A stretch of 64,000 nucleotides of DNA, from the NCBI RefSeq assembly GCF_012034205.1, contig NZ_JAATEM010000027.1:1-64000 (forward strand), given 5' to 3'. This document shows positions 32,618 to 40,834 of this stretch, piece by piece. This DNA comes from Streptomyces composti (GTDB lineage Bacteria > Actinomycetota > Actinomycetes > Streptomycetales > Streptomycetaceae). The notes below the pieces were generated by a model. The model did not search any database and had not been told where the DNA came from. It saw only the letters and a program-made list of their open reading frames with translations. How positions within the stretch are numbered: position 1 is the stretch's first letter; each line of letters begins with the position of its first letter. Made by a program: the position numbers and the translations under genes.

Positions 32618-33516
32618 TAGGAGAGTGTCAGGTCCGACGTGATGGTTTCCCAGAGGGCATCGAACCACTTCTGGGATTCCTCCACGAACGCCGCGTCCCG
32701 GGGCCCGGCCTGCCTGACGAAGGAGAACAGCAGGGACTTGGAGCCGAGCACGTCGTACATGTCCAGGGTCCGGCTTCCCCACTCCTCCTCGCGGCGCACC
32801 AGCATGTAGTAGCCGAGCAGCGCCTCTTCCTGGTTGAGCAGGTAGAGCTTGTTGGGCGGGGTGAAGGGCAGGGCTCGGAAGCGGACCTGGACGTCGATGC
32901 CGTGGGTGGAGCGGAAGGCGCGCAGGTTGTGGTCCAGGACCTGGGCCTGGGCGTTGCGCATCTGCAGCCAGCGCTCGTGCACGGGGTCGGGTACGGGGTC
33001 CGGCCCCGCCTCGGCCTCGCCGGCGTCCTGCTCGGCCAGGACGGGGAAGGCGAGATTGATCTTGCGGGAGGGCAGGAGGACCCGGAAATCGATCGACTCC
33101 GGTCGGATGCGGCCCTCGTGGATCAGGCGGAGGGGCTCGCCCAGGGCCAGCATCAGGGTCTCGGAGGTGTGGCAGACGACGTCGACCCGGACGTGGGGCG
33201 CGGAGAAGGCCTCCGTCAGCCGGGGGGCCAGCGCGACCATGGTGGGCCGGGGTTCCTCGCGGGCCGGCGGTGGTTCGGCGATGCGCGGGGGGCTTCCCTT
33301 GCTCACGTTGCTGAGCAGGCCGTCCTGCTGGAGGGCGCGCAGTGCCTGGCGCACGGTGCCGCGCTCCACGCCGAACTCCTCGGCGAGTTCGGCCTGGGTG
33401 GGCAGGCGGTCGCCCGCCTTCAGCTCGCCGGTGCGGATGCGTTCGCGCAGGATGTCGGCGATCTCCTGGGGCGAGAGCCTCCTGCTGCCGTTCACTGCGA
33501 CGTTGTCCTGGGCCAC
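32617..33516 (-). CDS. GntR-family regulator, copy 1 of a duplicated module
   Basis: This 299-residue protein has an N-terminal GntR winged helix (residues ~10-75: LPTQAELAEEFGVERGTVRQALRALQQDGLL) and a large C-terminal domain of no named family to me. That domain contains LLPSRKINLAFPVL and FRALPFTPPNKLYLLNQEEALLGYY. It is about half identical by eye to the regulator at 33943. A likely -10 (TAGCGT, 33523-33528) ends six bases before GTG 33516 and no ribosome site exists, so the mRNA is probably leaderless. It heads an operon with the HAD gene. Confidence 0.83.
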   Translation of the reverse strand: MAQDNVAVNGSRRLSPQEIADILRERIRTGELKAGDRLPTQAELAEEFGVERGTVRQALRALQQDGLLSNVSKGSPPRIAEPPPAREEPRPTMVALAPRLTEAFSAPHVRVDVVCHTSETLMLALGEPLRLIHEGRIRPESIDFRVLLPSRKINLAFPVLAEQDAGEAEAGPDPVPDPVHERWLQMRNAQAQVLDHNLRAFRSTHGIDVQVRFRALPFTPPNKLYLLNQEEALLGYYMLVRREEEWGSRTLDMYDVLGSKSLLFSFVRQAGPRDAAFVEESQKWFDALWETITSDLTLS

Positions 33517-33716
33517 GACCAAACGCTACAACTTAGATCCATCTATGGGGAGTTGTTTGCGAGTTGTTTATGAGTAGTCGCCAAGTGGGCACAACTTAGA
33601 GCAAGTTGGCTACCAACTTGATGAAGTTGGCGGAGGGTTTGCTTCCGAAAGCCGGCAGACGCTTCCGAAGACCGCCAAGGGTCGTGAAGGCCTCCGCAGG
33701 CCCCGAAGGAGGAACC
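33517..33716. promoter_or_regulatory. Divergent control region with CAACTT/AAGTTG repeats, copy 1
   Basis: The region holds AAGTTG or CAACTT (or GAGTTG) at least six times. It includes a perfect 8-3-8 palindrome CAAGTTGG/CCAACTTG at 33602-33620 and one copy overlapping the presumed -10 of the GntR gene. A closely similar layout occurs ahead of the paralogous regulator, so this is likely the regulators' own binding region. Confidence 0.55.
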
Positions 33717-33905
33717 GTGCCCGTCCTCGCCCTCGTCTCCGCCGTCCTGGTCATCACCGTCGAGCAGCTCGTCGCCTGGCAGTACGGCGTCACCGGCATC
33801 GTCGGCCTGCTGCTGCTCACCATAGGCCTCAAGGCCAACAGCCCCGGCGTCAGCTCGACAGGAGCGGTCCTGCTGGCTCTGCTCCTGTCGAGGCCGGCCC
33901 TATGA
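33717..33905 (+). CDS. 62-residue membrane protein, copy 1
   Basis: This small protein has two hydrophobic helices (residues ~3-20 and ~42-58) around WQYGVTGIVGLLLLTIGLKANS. GTG 33717 has a strong GAAGGAGGAA ribosome site. It is clearly a paralogue of the 61-residue protein at 35035 (shared pattern E-Q-x2-x-W-x-YG...GI...A.GLKA). It is divergent from the GntR gene and probably repressed by it. Function is unknown; size and charge would also suit a toxin-like or envelope-signalling peptide. Confidence 0.68.
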   Translation: MPVLALVSAVLVITVEQLVAWQYGVTGIVGLLLLTIGLKANSPGVSSTGAVLLALLLSRPAL

Positions 33906-33942
33906 GCCGAGGCAGTCGCAGGTCAGCAAGGTGTGGGAGACG

Positions 33943-34854
33943 TCAGGCCTGGAGCACCAGCTCCGAACTGATCGTCTCCCACAGCGCGTTGAACCACAGG
34001 TGCGACTGCTCCACGAACGTGGTGTCGCGCAGGGAGGCGCCCTGCTCGAAGGCGAAGAGCAGGGACTGGACGCCCTCGGCGTCGTACATCTCCAGCCGCT
34101 CCTGGCCGATCTCCGCCTCCCGGCGGGAGAGCGTGTAGTACGCGAACAGCGCCTCGGCGCCATTGAGCAGGTACAGCTTCACCGGCGGGGTGAAGGGCAG
34201 GGCACGGAAGCTGACCCGGACGTCGATGCCGTGAGTGGCGCGCAGCGCGAGGAGGTTGTGCTTCAGCACCTGGCCCTGCGCGTTGCGCTGGACCAGCCAG
34301 CGCTGGTGGACGGTGTCGGTCTCGTCCCGGTGGCGGCCGTCCACCGGAACGGGGAAGGCGAGGTCGATGGTGCGGCTGGGCAGCAGGATCCGGACGTCGA
34401 TCTTGGCCGGTTTCAGTCGCCCGGCGTGGATCTGGCGCAGCGGCTCGCCGAGGGCCAGGTTGAGCGAGATGGCGGTGAGGCAGACGGCGTCCACCTCCAC
34501 CTGCTCGGCCGCGAAGGCGGCGGCGACGCGCGGGGCGAGGCCCACCATCGTGGGCACCGGGGAGGCGGCGGGGCCGGTCAGCGCGCGGCCGAGGTCGGCG
34601 GCGACCTTCGCGGGCGCCCCCTTGGAGACCTGGGTGAGCAGGTGCTCGGAATGCAGGATGCCCAGCGCACGGCGCACCACACCCCGTTCCACGCCGAACT
34701 CCTCGGCCAGCTGGGCCTGTGTGGGCATGCGCTCGCCGGCTCGCAGCACTCCGGACCTGATCCGGGCGCGCAGCTCCTCGGCCACCTCACGGTGTGTCCG
34801 CCGTGGCCGCTGTGGCCTCTTCCGTCCATTGACGGAGGCGTGTTCCGGCTCCAC
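33943..34854 (-). CDS. GntR-family regulator, copy 2 of a duplicated module
   Basis: This 303-residue paralogue of the regulator at 32617 has the same domain order: a GntR winged helix (MPTQAELAEEFGVERGVVRRALGIL) and the same unnamed effector domain (LLPSRTIDLAFPVP, FRALPFTPPVKLYLLNGAEALFAYYTL). The -10-like TAGTGT (34861-34866) sits six bases ahead of GTG 34854 as in copy 1, again suggesting a leaderless mRNA. It has no HAD gene behind it; the next feature downstream is the first small membrane gene. Confidence 0.82.
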   Translation of the reverse strand: MEPEHASVNGRKRPQRPRRTHREVAEELRARIRSGVLRAGERMPTQAQLAEEFGVERGVVRRALGILHSEHLLTQVSKGAPAKVAADLGRALTGPAASPVPTMVGLAPRVAAAFAAEQVEVDAVCLTAISLNLALGEPLRQIHAGRLKPAKIDVRILLPSRTIDLAFPVPVDGRHRDETDTVHQRWLVQRNAQGQVLKHNLLALRATHGIDVRVSFRALPFTPPVKLYLLNGAEALFAYYTLSRREAEIGQERLEMYDAEGVQSLLFAFEQGASLRDTTFVEQSHLWFNALWETISSELVLQA

Positions 34855-35034
34855 AACCAAACACTACAACTTCCCGCCATCTTTGGGCAGTTCAGTGAGA
34901 GGTGGTTATGAGTCGCTTCCAAGTGGAGATAACCATCACAGAGTTGGTCACCAACTTCAGCAACATGGTCAAACTTTCGAGCGGTTGGCCATCAGGGTGA
35001 CGGTTGGGGACCACCGAGTCCAAGGGGGACCGCC
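34855..35034. promoter_or_regulatory. Divergent control region with CAACTT/AAGTTG repeats, copy 2
   Basis: This matches copy 1 in order and spacing: ACAACTT next to the -10, TTATGAGT, CCAAGTGG, then an AGTTGG/CCAACT palindrome with a 3-base centre at 34942-34956. It separates the regulator from the membrane protein gene at 35035. Confidence 0.55.
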
Positions 35035-35220
35035 ATGCCGCTTGTCGCCATCGTCCTCGCCGCCCTGGCCATCGGATTCGAGCAGTTCATCGAGTGGAAG
35101 TACGGCCCGATGGGCATCATCGCGTTCGTCGCCCTCGCGGTGGGCCTCAAAGCCCGCAACACCCTGATCAGCGGCATCGGCGCGGTCATCCTCGTGATGC
35201 TGCTCGCCCAGCCCGGCTGA
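35035..35220 (+). CDS. 61-residue membrane protein, copy 2
   Basis: Two hydrophobic segments (residues ~3-18 and ~27-57) surround EQFIEWKYGPMGIIAFVALAV. It is a paralogue of the protein at 33717. ATG 35035 is chosen; GGGGGA lies upstream. It forms the second GntR/membrane-protein pair. Function unknown. Confidence 0.66.
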   Translation: MPLVAIVLAALAIGFEQFIEWKYGPMGIIAFVALAVGLKARNTLISGIGAVILVMLLAQPG

Positions 35221-35225
35221 GGCAT

Positions 35226-35317
35226 CGGCCCGGCCGGAGGCGCCGGGCCGGCGCCCGAGGGCACCCACAGACGTCTGGCCGGACTCCCTTCCGGAGGGGA
35301 GCCGGGAGACCGGCCAG
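35226..35317 (+). terminator. Two hairpins after the second small membrane gene
   Basis: CGGCCCGGC/GCCGGGCCG pairs at 35226-35250. CTGGCCGG (35275-35282) with CCGGCCAG (35310-35317) encloses an inner CTCCC/GGGAG pairing. They lie between convergent genes and could end both transcripts. Confidence 0.5.
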
Positions 35318-35457
35318 TCGGCACCACCGCACAACAACCACAACCACAACCGACAGACACAACTGAACAGCTCGCTACGGATGAGCGCCCATTCGCCGTC
35401 GTCGGAAGGAGGTCGGCCGGAAGCAGGCAGTACCCGTCCAGCGCGCGTACCGCGCGC

Positions 35458-36714
35458 TCAGAACACGTCCGGGCACCACGGTCGCCTGGAGGTACGCAGC
35501 AGGGCGTCGGCCTGACGGGCGGCGCCCGCTCGTTCTTCCCGCACCCGCCCCGCGGCCGCCAGCCGCACCGCCGACTCGTCCCCGAGCCACAGCGACGCCA
35601 ACTCGCCGATCTCCAGGCTGAGCTCGGCGCTCGCATCGGTGGGCGTGCACGAACCGGTGCCGTCCTCGGACGCCTCCAGCCGGTAGCGGCCGCCGGTCAG
35701 CCCGCCGCGGTCGGTCACCTCCAGCACCAGCGACCCGGCCGCCTCGTAGGTGCGCGCCTCCAGCGCCCGTACGACGTCCAGGATCCGCACCCACAGCCAG
35801 TCCGCCTGGGTGGTGATGGCGGCGGCCCGGGCGTCCGGCAGGAAGAGGGGAAGCAGGTCGTCGGGGGCGCGGCCGCCGCTCTTCACCGTCACCACCCAGT
35901 CGATCGAGCACAGGTAGCGCCACAGCGCGCGCTCGGCGGCCGGGGTCACCGCGACCAGCCAGCGCACCCGCACGGTGTTCTGCGGCTGCTTGGCGTCGCC
36001 CCAGTGGTCCTCGATCTTGTAGGAGACCATGCCCTCGACCTCGCCGGAGGCCGAGCGGTACACCGCGTAGAACGGCTCCTGCCAGGCTCCGTGGATGCGC
36101 AGCACACCGGTGTCCTGCTGCCACCACAGCTCGTCCCGGTCGACGACGCCGGGCCGGATGCGGCGCAGCCGGTCGTGCAGCTCGGGGCCCAGCTTGCGCA
36201 CCTCCTCCGGGTCGAGGAAGTCGACCCGGCCGCCGTCCTGAGGTCCTGCCCAGCGGGCGTCGAGCCCGGAGCGGGGCACGTCGATCGTCCACTCGGTCGT
36301 GGTGGTGGCCGGGCCGAAGCCGTAGCGGCCGTAGATCGGGTACTCGGCGGAGATCAGCGTCGCCACCACGTCACCGCGTTCCTTCGCCGCGGCCAGGTCC
36401 TGCCGCATCATGCGGCTGAGCAGGCCGCGGCGGCGGTGGGTGGCGGAGACGGTGACGCTGGAGACCGCGTCGGCGGGCACGGCCCGGCCGCCGACCGCGG
36501 TCAGCTCCTGCGCGAAGGAACGGAACGTCGCCACACACCGGCCGGAGTCGAAGGCGCCGACCAGCCGGCAGGCGGCGAACGCCTTGCGCCGCGCCTCGAG
36601 AACCTCGTCGGAGCTGTGCGGCTCCCGCAGGAACCCGGTGTTCAGGGCGCGGTTCCAGTCCGCGAACTCGGTCTCGCCGACGGGACGTACGTCGATGTCT
36701 GCGCGGGGGGTCAT
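35458..36714 (-). CDS. GNAT acetyltransferase of the Eis family
   Basis: This 418-residue protein has the Eis architecture: an N-terminal GNAT domain with the acetyl-CoA loop VTVSATHRRRGLLSRMM, a central second GNAT-like region and a C-terminal sterol-carrier-like domain ending in the conserved free carboxyl terminus. Eis enzymes acetylate amines, including aminoglycosides, at several positions. Length and start (ATG 36714) are normal for the family. The natural substrate is not predictable. Confidence 0.88.
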   Translation of the reverse strand: MTPRADIDVRPVGETEFADWNRALNTGFLREPHSSDEVLEARRKAFAACRLVGAFDSGRCVATFRSFAQELTAVGGRAVPADAVSSVTVSATHRRRGLLSRMMRQDLAAAKERGDVVATLISAEYPIYGRYGFGPATTTTEWTIDVPRSGLDARWAGPQDGGRVDFLDPEEVRKLGPELHDRLRRIRPGVVDRDELWWQQDTGVLRIHGAWQEPFYAVYRSASGEVEGMVSYKIEDHWGDAKQPQNTVRVRWLVAVTPAAERALWRYLCSIDWVVTVKSGGRAPDDLLPLFLPDARAAAITTQADWLWVRILDVVRALEARTYEAAGSLVLEVTDRGGLTGGRYRLEASEDGTGSCTPTDASAELSLEIGELASLWLGDESAVRLAAAGRVREERAGAARQADALLRTSRRPWCPDVF

Positions 36715-36864
36715 GGGCTCACGGTAGGTCGCACACCGGTGCGGTGTCGCGCGGATTTGCCGCGGCTCCCGCAGCGGGGGCCACCGCTGCCCCCGCTGCC
36801 GCGACTCCCGTGACGGCGCCTCTCCGGGCGGCGGCCCCGTGGCGCGTGCGTCCCCGGCCGCGGC

Positions 36865-37902
36865 TCAGAAGACCGCCCGGATCTCACCCACCTCACGCCC
36901 GCCGCCCAGCAGCGGCGCCCGGCCGATCCGGTCCAGCACGGGCGCGTCCGCGCCCAGCAGCCGCAGCGCCCGGGCCAGCACCGGACCCAGGGTCCGTACC
37001 GCCCCGTCCTCCACCTTGAACGCCAGCGCGCGGCCGTCCGGCAGGGCGACCGCCTGGACCGCCTCGGCGCCCACCTTGGACAGGGCGCCCGGGATCTCCC
37101 GCATCAGCCAGGTGTCGGCACGGCGGGTGCCGGCGACGTACTCGGGGTGGGCGCGCATCGCGTCGGCGACCCGGCGTTCCGGCGTGCCGGGTGCGGCGAG
37201 AACGAAGGAGCGGTAGGCGCGGGCGAGGCCGGTGAGGCTGATGGCCAGGAGCGGGGCGCCGCAGCCGTCGACGCCGGTGGCTGCCACCTGCTCACCCGCG
37301 GCCTCCTCCACAGAGCTGTGGATGATCCGCTGCAGCGGGTGTCCGGGGTCGAGGTAGCTCTCCAGCGGCCAGTCGCGCCGCACACAGGTGGCCAGCATCG
37401 CGGTGTGCTTGCCGGAGCAGTCCATGGTCACCCGGCTGCGGCTGCCGCCGGCCGCGAGGCAGGTCTCCCGCTCCTCGGCGTCCAGCGGCAGATCCGGCGG
37501 GCAGCCCAGCTGCTCCTCGGTCAGCCCGTGCTCGGCGAGCATCGTGCGGACCAGGTCGCGGTGGAAGCTCTCGCCGGAGTGGCTGGCCGCGGCCAGCGCC
37601 AGCCGCTCCCCCGACAGACCGAGCCCCGCCCGGAGCATTCCGGCCGCCTGCATCGGCTTGTTGCAGGAGCGCGGGAACACCGGTGCCGTCACCTCGCCGA
37701 GCGCCAGCCGCACCGAACCGTCCGCGTCCAGCAGCACCAGGCTGCCCCGGTGCCGGCCCTCCACGAACCCCGAGCGGACCACCTCGGTGAGCACCGGCGG
37801 TGCCGCGGCGGAGCCGGACATCGGCAGCGGGGAGCCGGCGGATGCCGGAGACGCGGGGGACGCTGAGGATGCTGAGGATGCTGACGGGAAGGCTGCGGAC
37901 AT
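36865..37902 (-). CDS. L-asparaginase II (thermolabile, R. etli type)
   Basis: This 345-residue enzyme of the asparaginase II family (AnsA of Rhizobium etli type, unrelated to bacterial type I/II) hydrolyses asparagine to aspartate. Recognisable parts are RSGFVEGRHRGSLVLLDADG, FPRSCNKPMQAAGMLRAG, the MDCSGKHTAMLATC motif and GVDGCGAPLLAISL. The first ~35 residues are Ser/Ala/Pro low-complexity encoded by short repeats; ATG at codon 28 may be the true start, although GGAGG precedes 37902. Confidence 0.88.
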   Translation of the reverse strand: MSAAFPSASSASSASPASPASAGSPLPMSGSAAAPPVLTEVVRSGFVEGRHRGSLVLLDADGSVRLALGEVTAPVFPRSCNKPMQAAGMLRAGLGLSGERLALAAASHSGESFHRDLVRTMLAEHGLTEEQLGCPPDLPLDAEERETCLAAGGSRSRVTMDCSGKHTAMLATCVRRDWPLESYLDPGHPLQRIIHSSVEEAAGEQVAATGVDGCGAPLLAISLTGLARAYRSFVLAAPGTPERRVADAMRAHPEYVAGTRRADTWLMREIPGALSKVGAEAVQAVALPDGRALAFKVEDGAVRTLGPVLARALRLLGADAPVLDRIGRAPLLGGGREVGEIRAVF

Positions 37903-37993
37903 CGGCGGTGGCCTCCGGACGGAAGGACGACGGACGGCGAAGCCCGCCCCTACGGGGAGCCCGGGATCGCCGGGTCGGCTCCCGCCGCGGACG

Positions 37994-38044
37994 ACGTCAG
38001 ACGAGCAGGTCGTCGACCCACGTCAGACGAGCAGGTCGTCGACC
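37994..38044. repeat. 25-bp tandem duplication over the rsiG stop codon
   Basis: Bases 37994-38018 recur exactly at 38020-38044. The unit encodes the last residues of RsiG with its stop codon; the copy beyond the stop is non-coding. A recent slippage or duplication event is the simplest explanation. Confidence 0.85.
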
Positions 38045-38655
38045 TGGGCTTCTCCCTCACGGTACCGTCGGGCGATCTCCGCGCTGCAGTCGTCGGCGGT
38101 GCGCTGCAGCCGCTGCCGGCGCCGCGACACCTGCTGCTCGTACCGCACCAGCCGGCCCATCGCCGCGTGCAGCTCCCCGTCGGTGCGGGCGCTCAGGTCG
38201 GACAGCTCGACCTCGCCGAGCATGTCGGCGGCCAGCCGCCGGTACTCCTCGCTCTGCGGGGTGCCGAGCGTGACGTGGCGGGCGGAGGAGCGCTGCCGGG
38301 CCGGGGTGTCCCGCAGGATCTCCGGCAGCCGCTCGACCACGGACGCCTCGGCCGGTGCGGCCACCGACGCCGAGCCCACCGGCGCCCGCCGGGTCAGTTC
38401 GGCGCGGAGGATGTCGATACGGCCCTGCAGCAGCCGCCGTACATAGCTCAGGTCCGCCTCGTCGCGCTGGGCGTCCCGGCGCAGCGTGCGCAGCTCGCTC
38501 AGGCTGAGCACGCTCAGATCGTGCTCGGGCGGCTCCTGCGGCAGCTCGGGGCTGTCCGTGCGCTGGGTGGGCGGACGGTGGAACTCCCGTTCGCCCGCGC
38601 TCCCCTGGGTCAACGAGACAGCCCCAGGCGGCTGCCCGGTACCTGGTGTGCTCAT
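38023..38655 (-). CDS. rsiG: RsiG, cyclic-di-GMP-binding anti-sigma factor for WhiG
   Basis: This 210-residue coiled-coil protein carries two complete E(X)3S(X)2R(X)3Q(X)3D motifs: E66, S70, R73, Q77, D81 and E173, S177, R180, Q184, D188. In S. venezuelae these motifs hold a cyclic-di-GMP dimer that lets RsiG sequester the sporulation sigma factor WhiG. Both copies being intact argues for the two-motif Streptomyces form. The N-terminal 45 residues are disordered. It lies divergent from dtd. A tandem duplication overlaps its last codons. Confidence 0.93.
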   Translation of the reverse strand: MSTPGTGQPPGAVSLTQGSAGEREFHRPPTQRTDSPELPQEPPEHDLSVLSLSELRTLRRDAQRDEADLSYVRRLLQGRIDILRAELTRRAPVGSASVAAPAEASVVERLPEILRDTPARQRSSARHVTLGTPQSEEYRRLAADMLGEVELSDLSARTDGELHAAMGRLVRYEQQVSRRRQRLQRTADDCSAEIARRYREGEAQVDDLLV

Positions 38656-38833
38656 GTGCCTCTACCGTCCCCTCGACCGGCGTGTGCCAAGCATCGTGCC
38701 ACCCCACGTGGGCGCCATGTGACCGAGTGGTCCCGATCAGCCCCAGATGGGGGTTAAGGAGTAAAAATAGCCCGACCGGGGCGATGCCCCGACCCGGCTC
38801 GGGAGCCTGTTCGCCGAACGGCATGATGGTCGT

Positions 38834-39259
38834 ATGCGAGCAGTGGTGCAGAGGGTGGACGGCGCGAGTGTCGTCGTGGACGGAGAGACGGTCGGGGCGA
38901 TCGAGGGCGAGGGCCTGTGCGTCCTCGTCGGTGTGACCCACGAGGACACCAAGGAGAAGGCGGCGCAGCTCGCTCGCAAGCTCTGGACCATCCGGATGCT
39001 CAAGGACGAGCGGTCGTGCAGCGACATCGACGCCCCGCTGCTGGTCATCAGCCAGTTCACTCTTTACGGCGACGCCCGCAAGGGGCGCCGTCCCACCTGG
39101 AACGCCGCCGCCCCCGGCGATGTGGCCGAGCCACTGGTCGACGAGGTGGTGGCCCAGCTGCGCTCCCTGGGCGCGACGGTGGCCACGGGCCGGTTCGGCG
39201 CGCAGATGCGGGTGTCGCTGACCAACGACGGCCCGTTCACCGTGCTGCTCGAGATCTAG
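38834..39259 (+). CDS. dtd: D-aminoacyl-tRNA deacylase
   Basis: This 141-residue enzyme removes D-amino acids (and glycine from tRNA-Ala) in the cytosol. It begins MRAVVQRVDGASVVVDGE and contains the active-site motifs LLVISQFTLYGD and the GxPxF-type MRVSLTNDGPFTVLLE end, where NDGPFT replaces the cis-NxPF form. Length is normal. It starts at ATG 38834. Confidence 0.95.
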   Translation: MRAVVQRVDGASVVVDGETVGAIEGEGLCVLVGVTHEDTKEKAAQLARKLWTIRMLKDERSCSDIDAPLLVISQFTLYGDARKGRRPTWNAAAPGDVAEPLVDEVVAQLRSLGATVATGRFGAQMRVSLTNDGPFTVLLEI

Positions 39260-39289
39260 GACCGCCGAAGTCCCGCACGAGGACGGTTC

Positions 39290-40255
39290 TTACGGCTCGA
39301 CGACCGTCTCCTGCGCCGCGGCCGTCTCCCCGGCGAGCAGCCGGGCGTCCACCGGGACGTTCCGCTTGACCAGGGCGAGGGCGACGGGCCCCAGCTCGTG
39401 GTGGCGTACGGACGTGGTGACGAAGCCGATCCTGCGGCCGTCGGGGCCGTCGTCGGCGAGCCGGATGTCCGTGCCCGGCGCCGGCAGATGGACCTCGCTG
39501 CCGTCCAGGTGCAGGAAGACCAGCCGGCGCGGCGGCTTGCCCAGGTTCTGCACCCGGGCGACGGTCTCCTGCCCGCGGTAGCAGCCCTTCTGCAGATGCA
39601 CCGCGGTGCCGATCCAGCCCAGCTCGTGCGGGATGGTGCGGTGGTCGGTCTCGAAGCCGAGCCGCGGCCGGTGCGCCTCGACCCGCAGCGCCTCATGGGC
39701 GAGGATCCCGGCGGGCGGGCCCGCCTGCCGGGCGAAGGACTCCAGGTCCTCGCGGGGCAGGAACAGATCACGCCCGTACGGGGTCTCCCGCACGACCACG
39801 CCCTCGGGCACCTCGGTGATGGAGCCGGCCGGCAGATGGACCACCGCGATGTCGGCGGTGCGGTCGGCGATCTCCACCCGGTAGAAGAACTTCATCGACT
39901 CCAGGTACGCGATCAGCGCGTCCTGGGTGCCGGGCTCCACATGCGCCCAGACCGTCTCCCCGTCGTCGACCAGATACAGCGCGTGCTCGATGTGGCCGTG
40001 CGCGGACAGGATCAGCGCCTCGGTGGCCTGGTGGGGAGGGAGCTCGCTGACGTGCTGGGTGAGCAGCAGGTGCAGCCAGCCGAGCCGCTCAGGACCGGAG
40101 ACGGTGACGACCCCGCGGTGGGACAGGTCGACGAAGCCGGTGCCGTCGGCCAGGGCGCGCTGCTCACGGAACAGGTCGCCGTAGTGGGCGGCCACGCCTT
40201 CGTCCACGCCCTCGGCGGGGACGGCGCCGGGCAGGGTCAGCAGAGGGCTCTTCAT
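39290..40255 (-). CDS. YgfZ/GcvT-family folate-binding protein
   Basis: This 321-residue protein of the YgfZ family uses tetrahydrofolate to help repair or assemble iron-sulfur clusters. The signature K-G-C-Y-x-G-Q-E is present in LQKGCYRGQETVARVQNLGKPPR near residue 235. An N-terminal aminomethyltransferase-like fold and a C-terminal barrel follow the family order. Start is ATG 40255. It precedes the nur gene's 3' end by 10 bp on the same strand, so both may be in one transcript. Confidence 0.9.
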   Translation of the reverse strand: MKSPLLTLPGAVPAEGVDEGVAAHYGDLFREQRALADGTGFVDLSHRGVVTVSGPERLGWLHLLLTQHVSELPPHQATEALILSAHGHIEHALYLVDDGETVWAHVEPGTQDALIAYLESMKFFYRVEIADRTADIAVVHLPAGSITEVPEGVVVRETPYGRDLFLPREDLESFARQAGPPAGILAHEALRVEAHRPRLGFETDHRTIPHELGWIGTAVHLQKGCYRGQETVARVQNLGKPPRRLVFLHLDGSEVHLPAPGTDIRLADDGPDGRRIGFVTTSVRHHELGPVALALVKRNVPVDARLLAGETAAAQETVVEP

Positions 40256-40265
40256 ATCCGTAAGC

Positions 40266-40703
40266 CTACGACTCGGTAGGTGAATGCTTGAGCGAACAGT
40301 CCTGGCAGCGGCCGAAGATCGCGAAGTGCTTCATGTCGGTGTCGAAGCCGAACTCCTGCCGGAGCTTGGCGGTGAACTCGTCGGCCACGGACAGGTCCGC
40401 CTCGATCACGCTGGTGCAGTCCCGGCAGACCAGGTGGATGTGGTGGTGCCGGTCGGCCAGGTGGTAGGTCGGCGCACCGTGCCCCAGGTGCGCATGGCTG
40501 ACCAGCCCCAGCTCCTCCAGGAGCTCCAGGGTCCGGTAGACGGTGGAGATGTTGACCCCCGACGCGGTCTTCCTCACTTCCGCGAGGATGTCGTCGGGGG
40601 TCGCGTGCTCCAGGGTGTCCACTGCTTCGAGGACAAGCTGGCGCTGCGGCGTCAGCCGGTAGCCGCGCTGCCTGAGGTCGCTCTTCCAGTCGGTGCTCAC
40701 CAC
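40266..40703 (-). CDS. nur: Nickel-responsive Fur-family regulator
   Basis: This 145-residue regulator closely matches the S. coelicolor Nur sequence as I remember it (start STDWKSDLRQRGYRLTPQRQLVLEAVDTLEHATPDDI). An N-terminal winged helix is followed by a dimerisation domain with the metal-site block HLADRHHHIHLVCRDC and a closing CQDC pair. Nur represses nickel uptake genes and sodF and allows sodN expression when nickel is present. Two GTG codons (40703, 40700) are possible starts. Confidence 0.92.
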   Translation of the reverse strand: MVSTDWKSDLRQRGYRLTPQRQLVLEAVDTLEHATPDDILAEVRKTASGVNISTVYRTLELLEELGLVSHAHLGHGAPTYHLADRHHHIHLVCRDCTSVIEADLSVADEFTAKLRQEFGFDTDMKHFAIFGRCQDCSLKHSPTES

Positions 40704-40834
40704 ACCGGAAAGTCTAGGCGTTGCGGCGGCGGAACCTACGGGGCCGGAACGAGCCGGAACGGGACCTGACCGCTGTGGGAACGAGCCGGAGCGAGCCGGA
40801 CCGGCTCGAAGCCGTGCCGGATCCGCTTGCGGGA

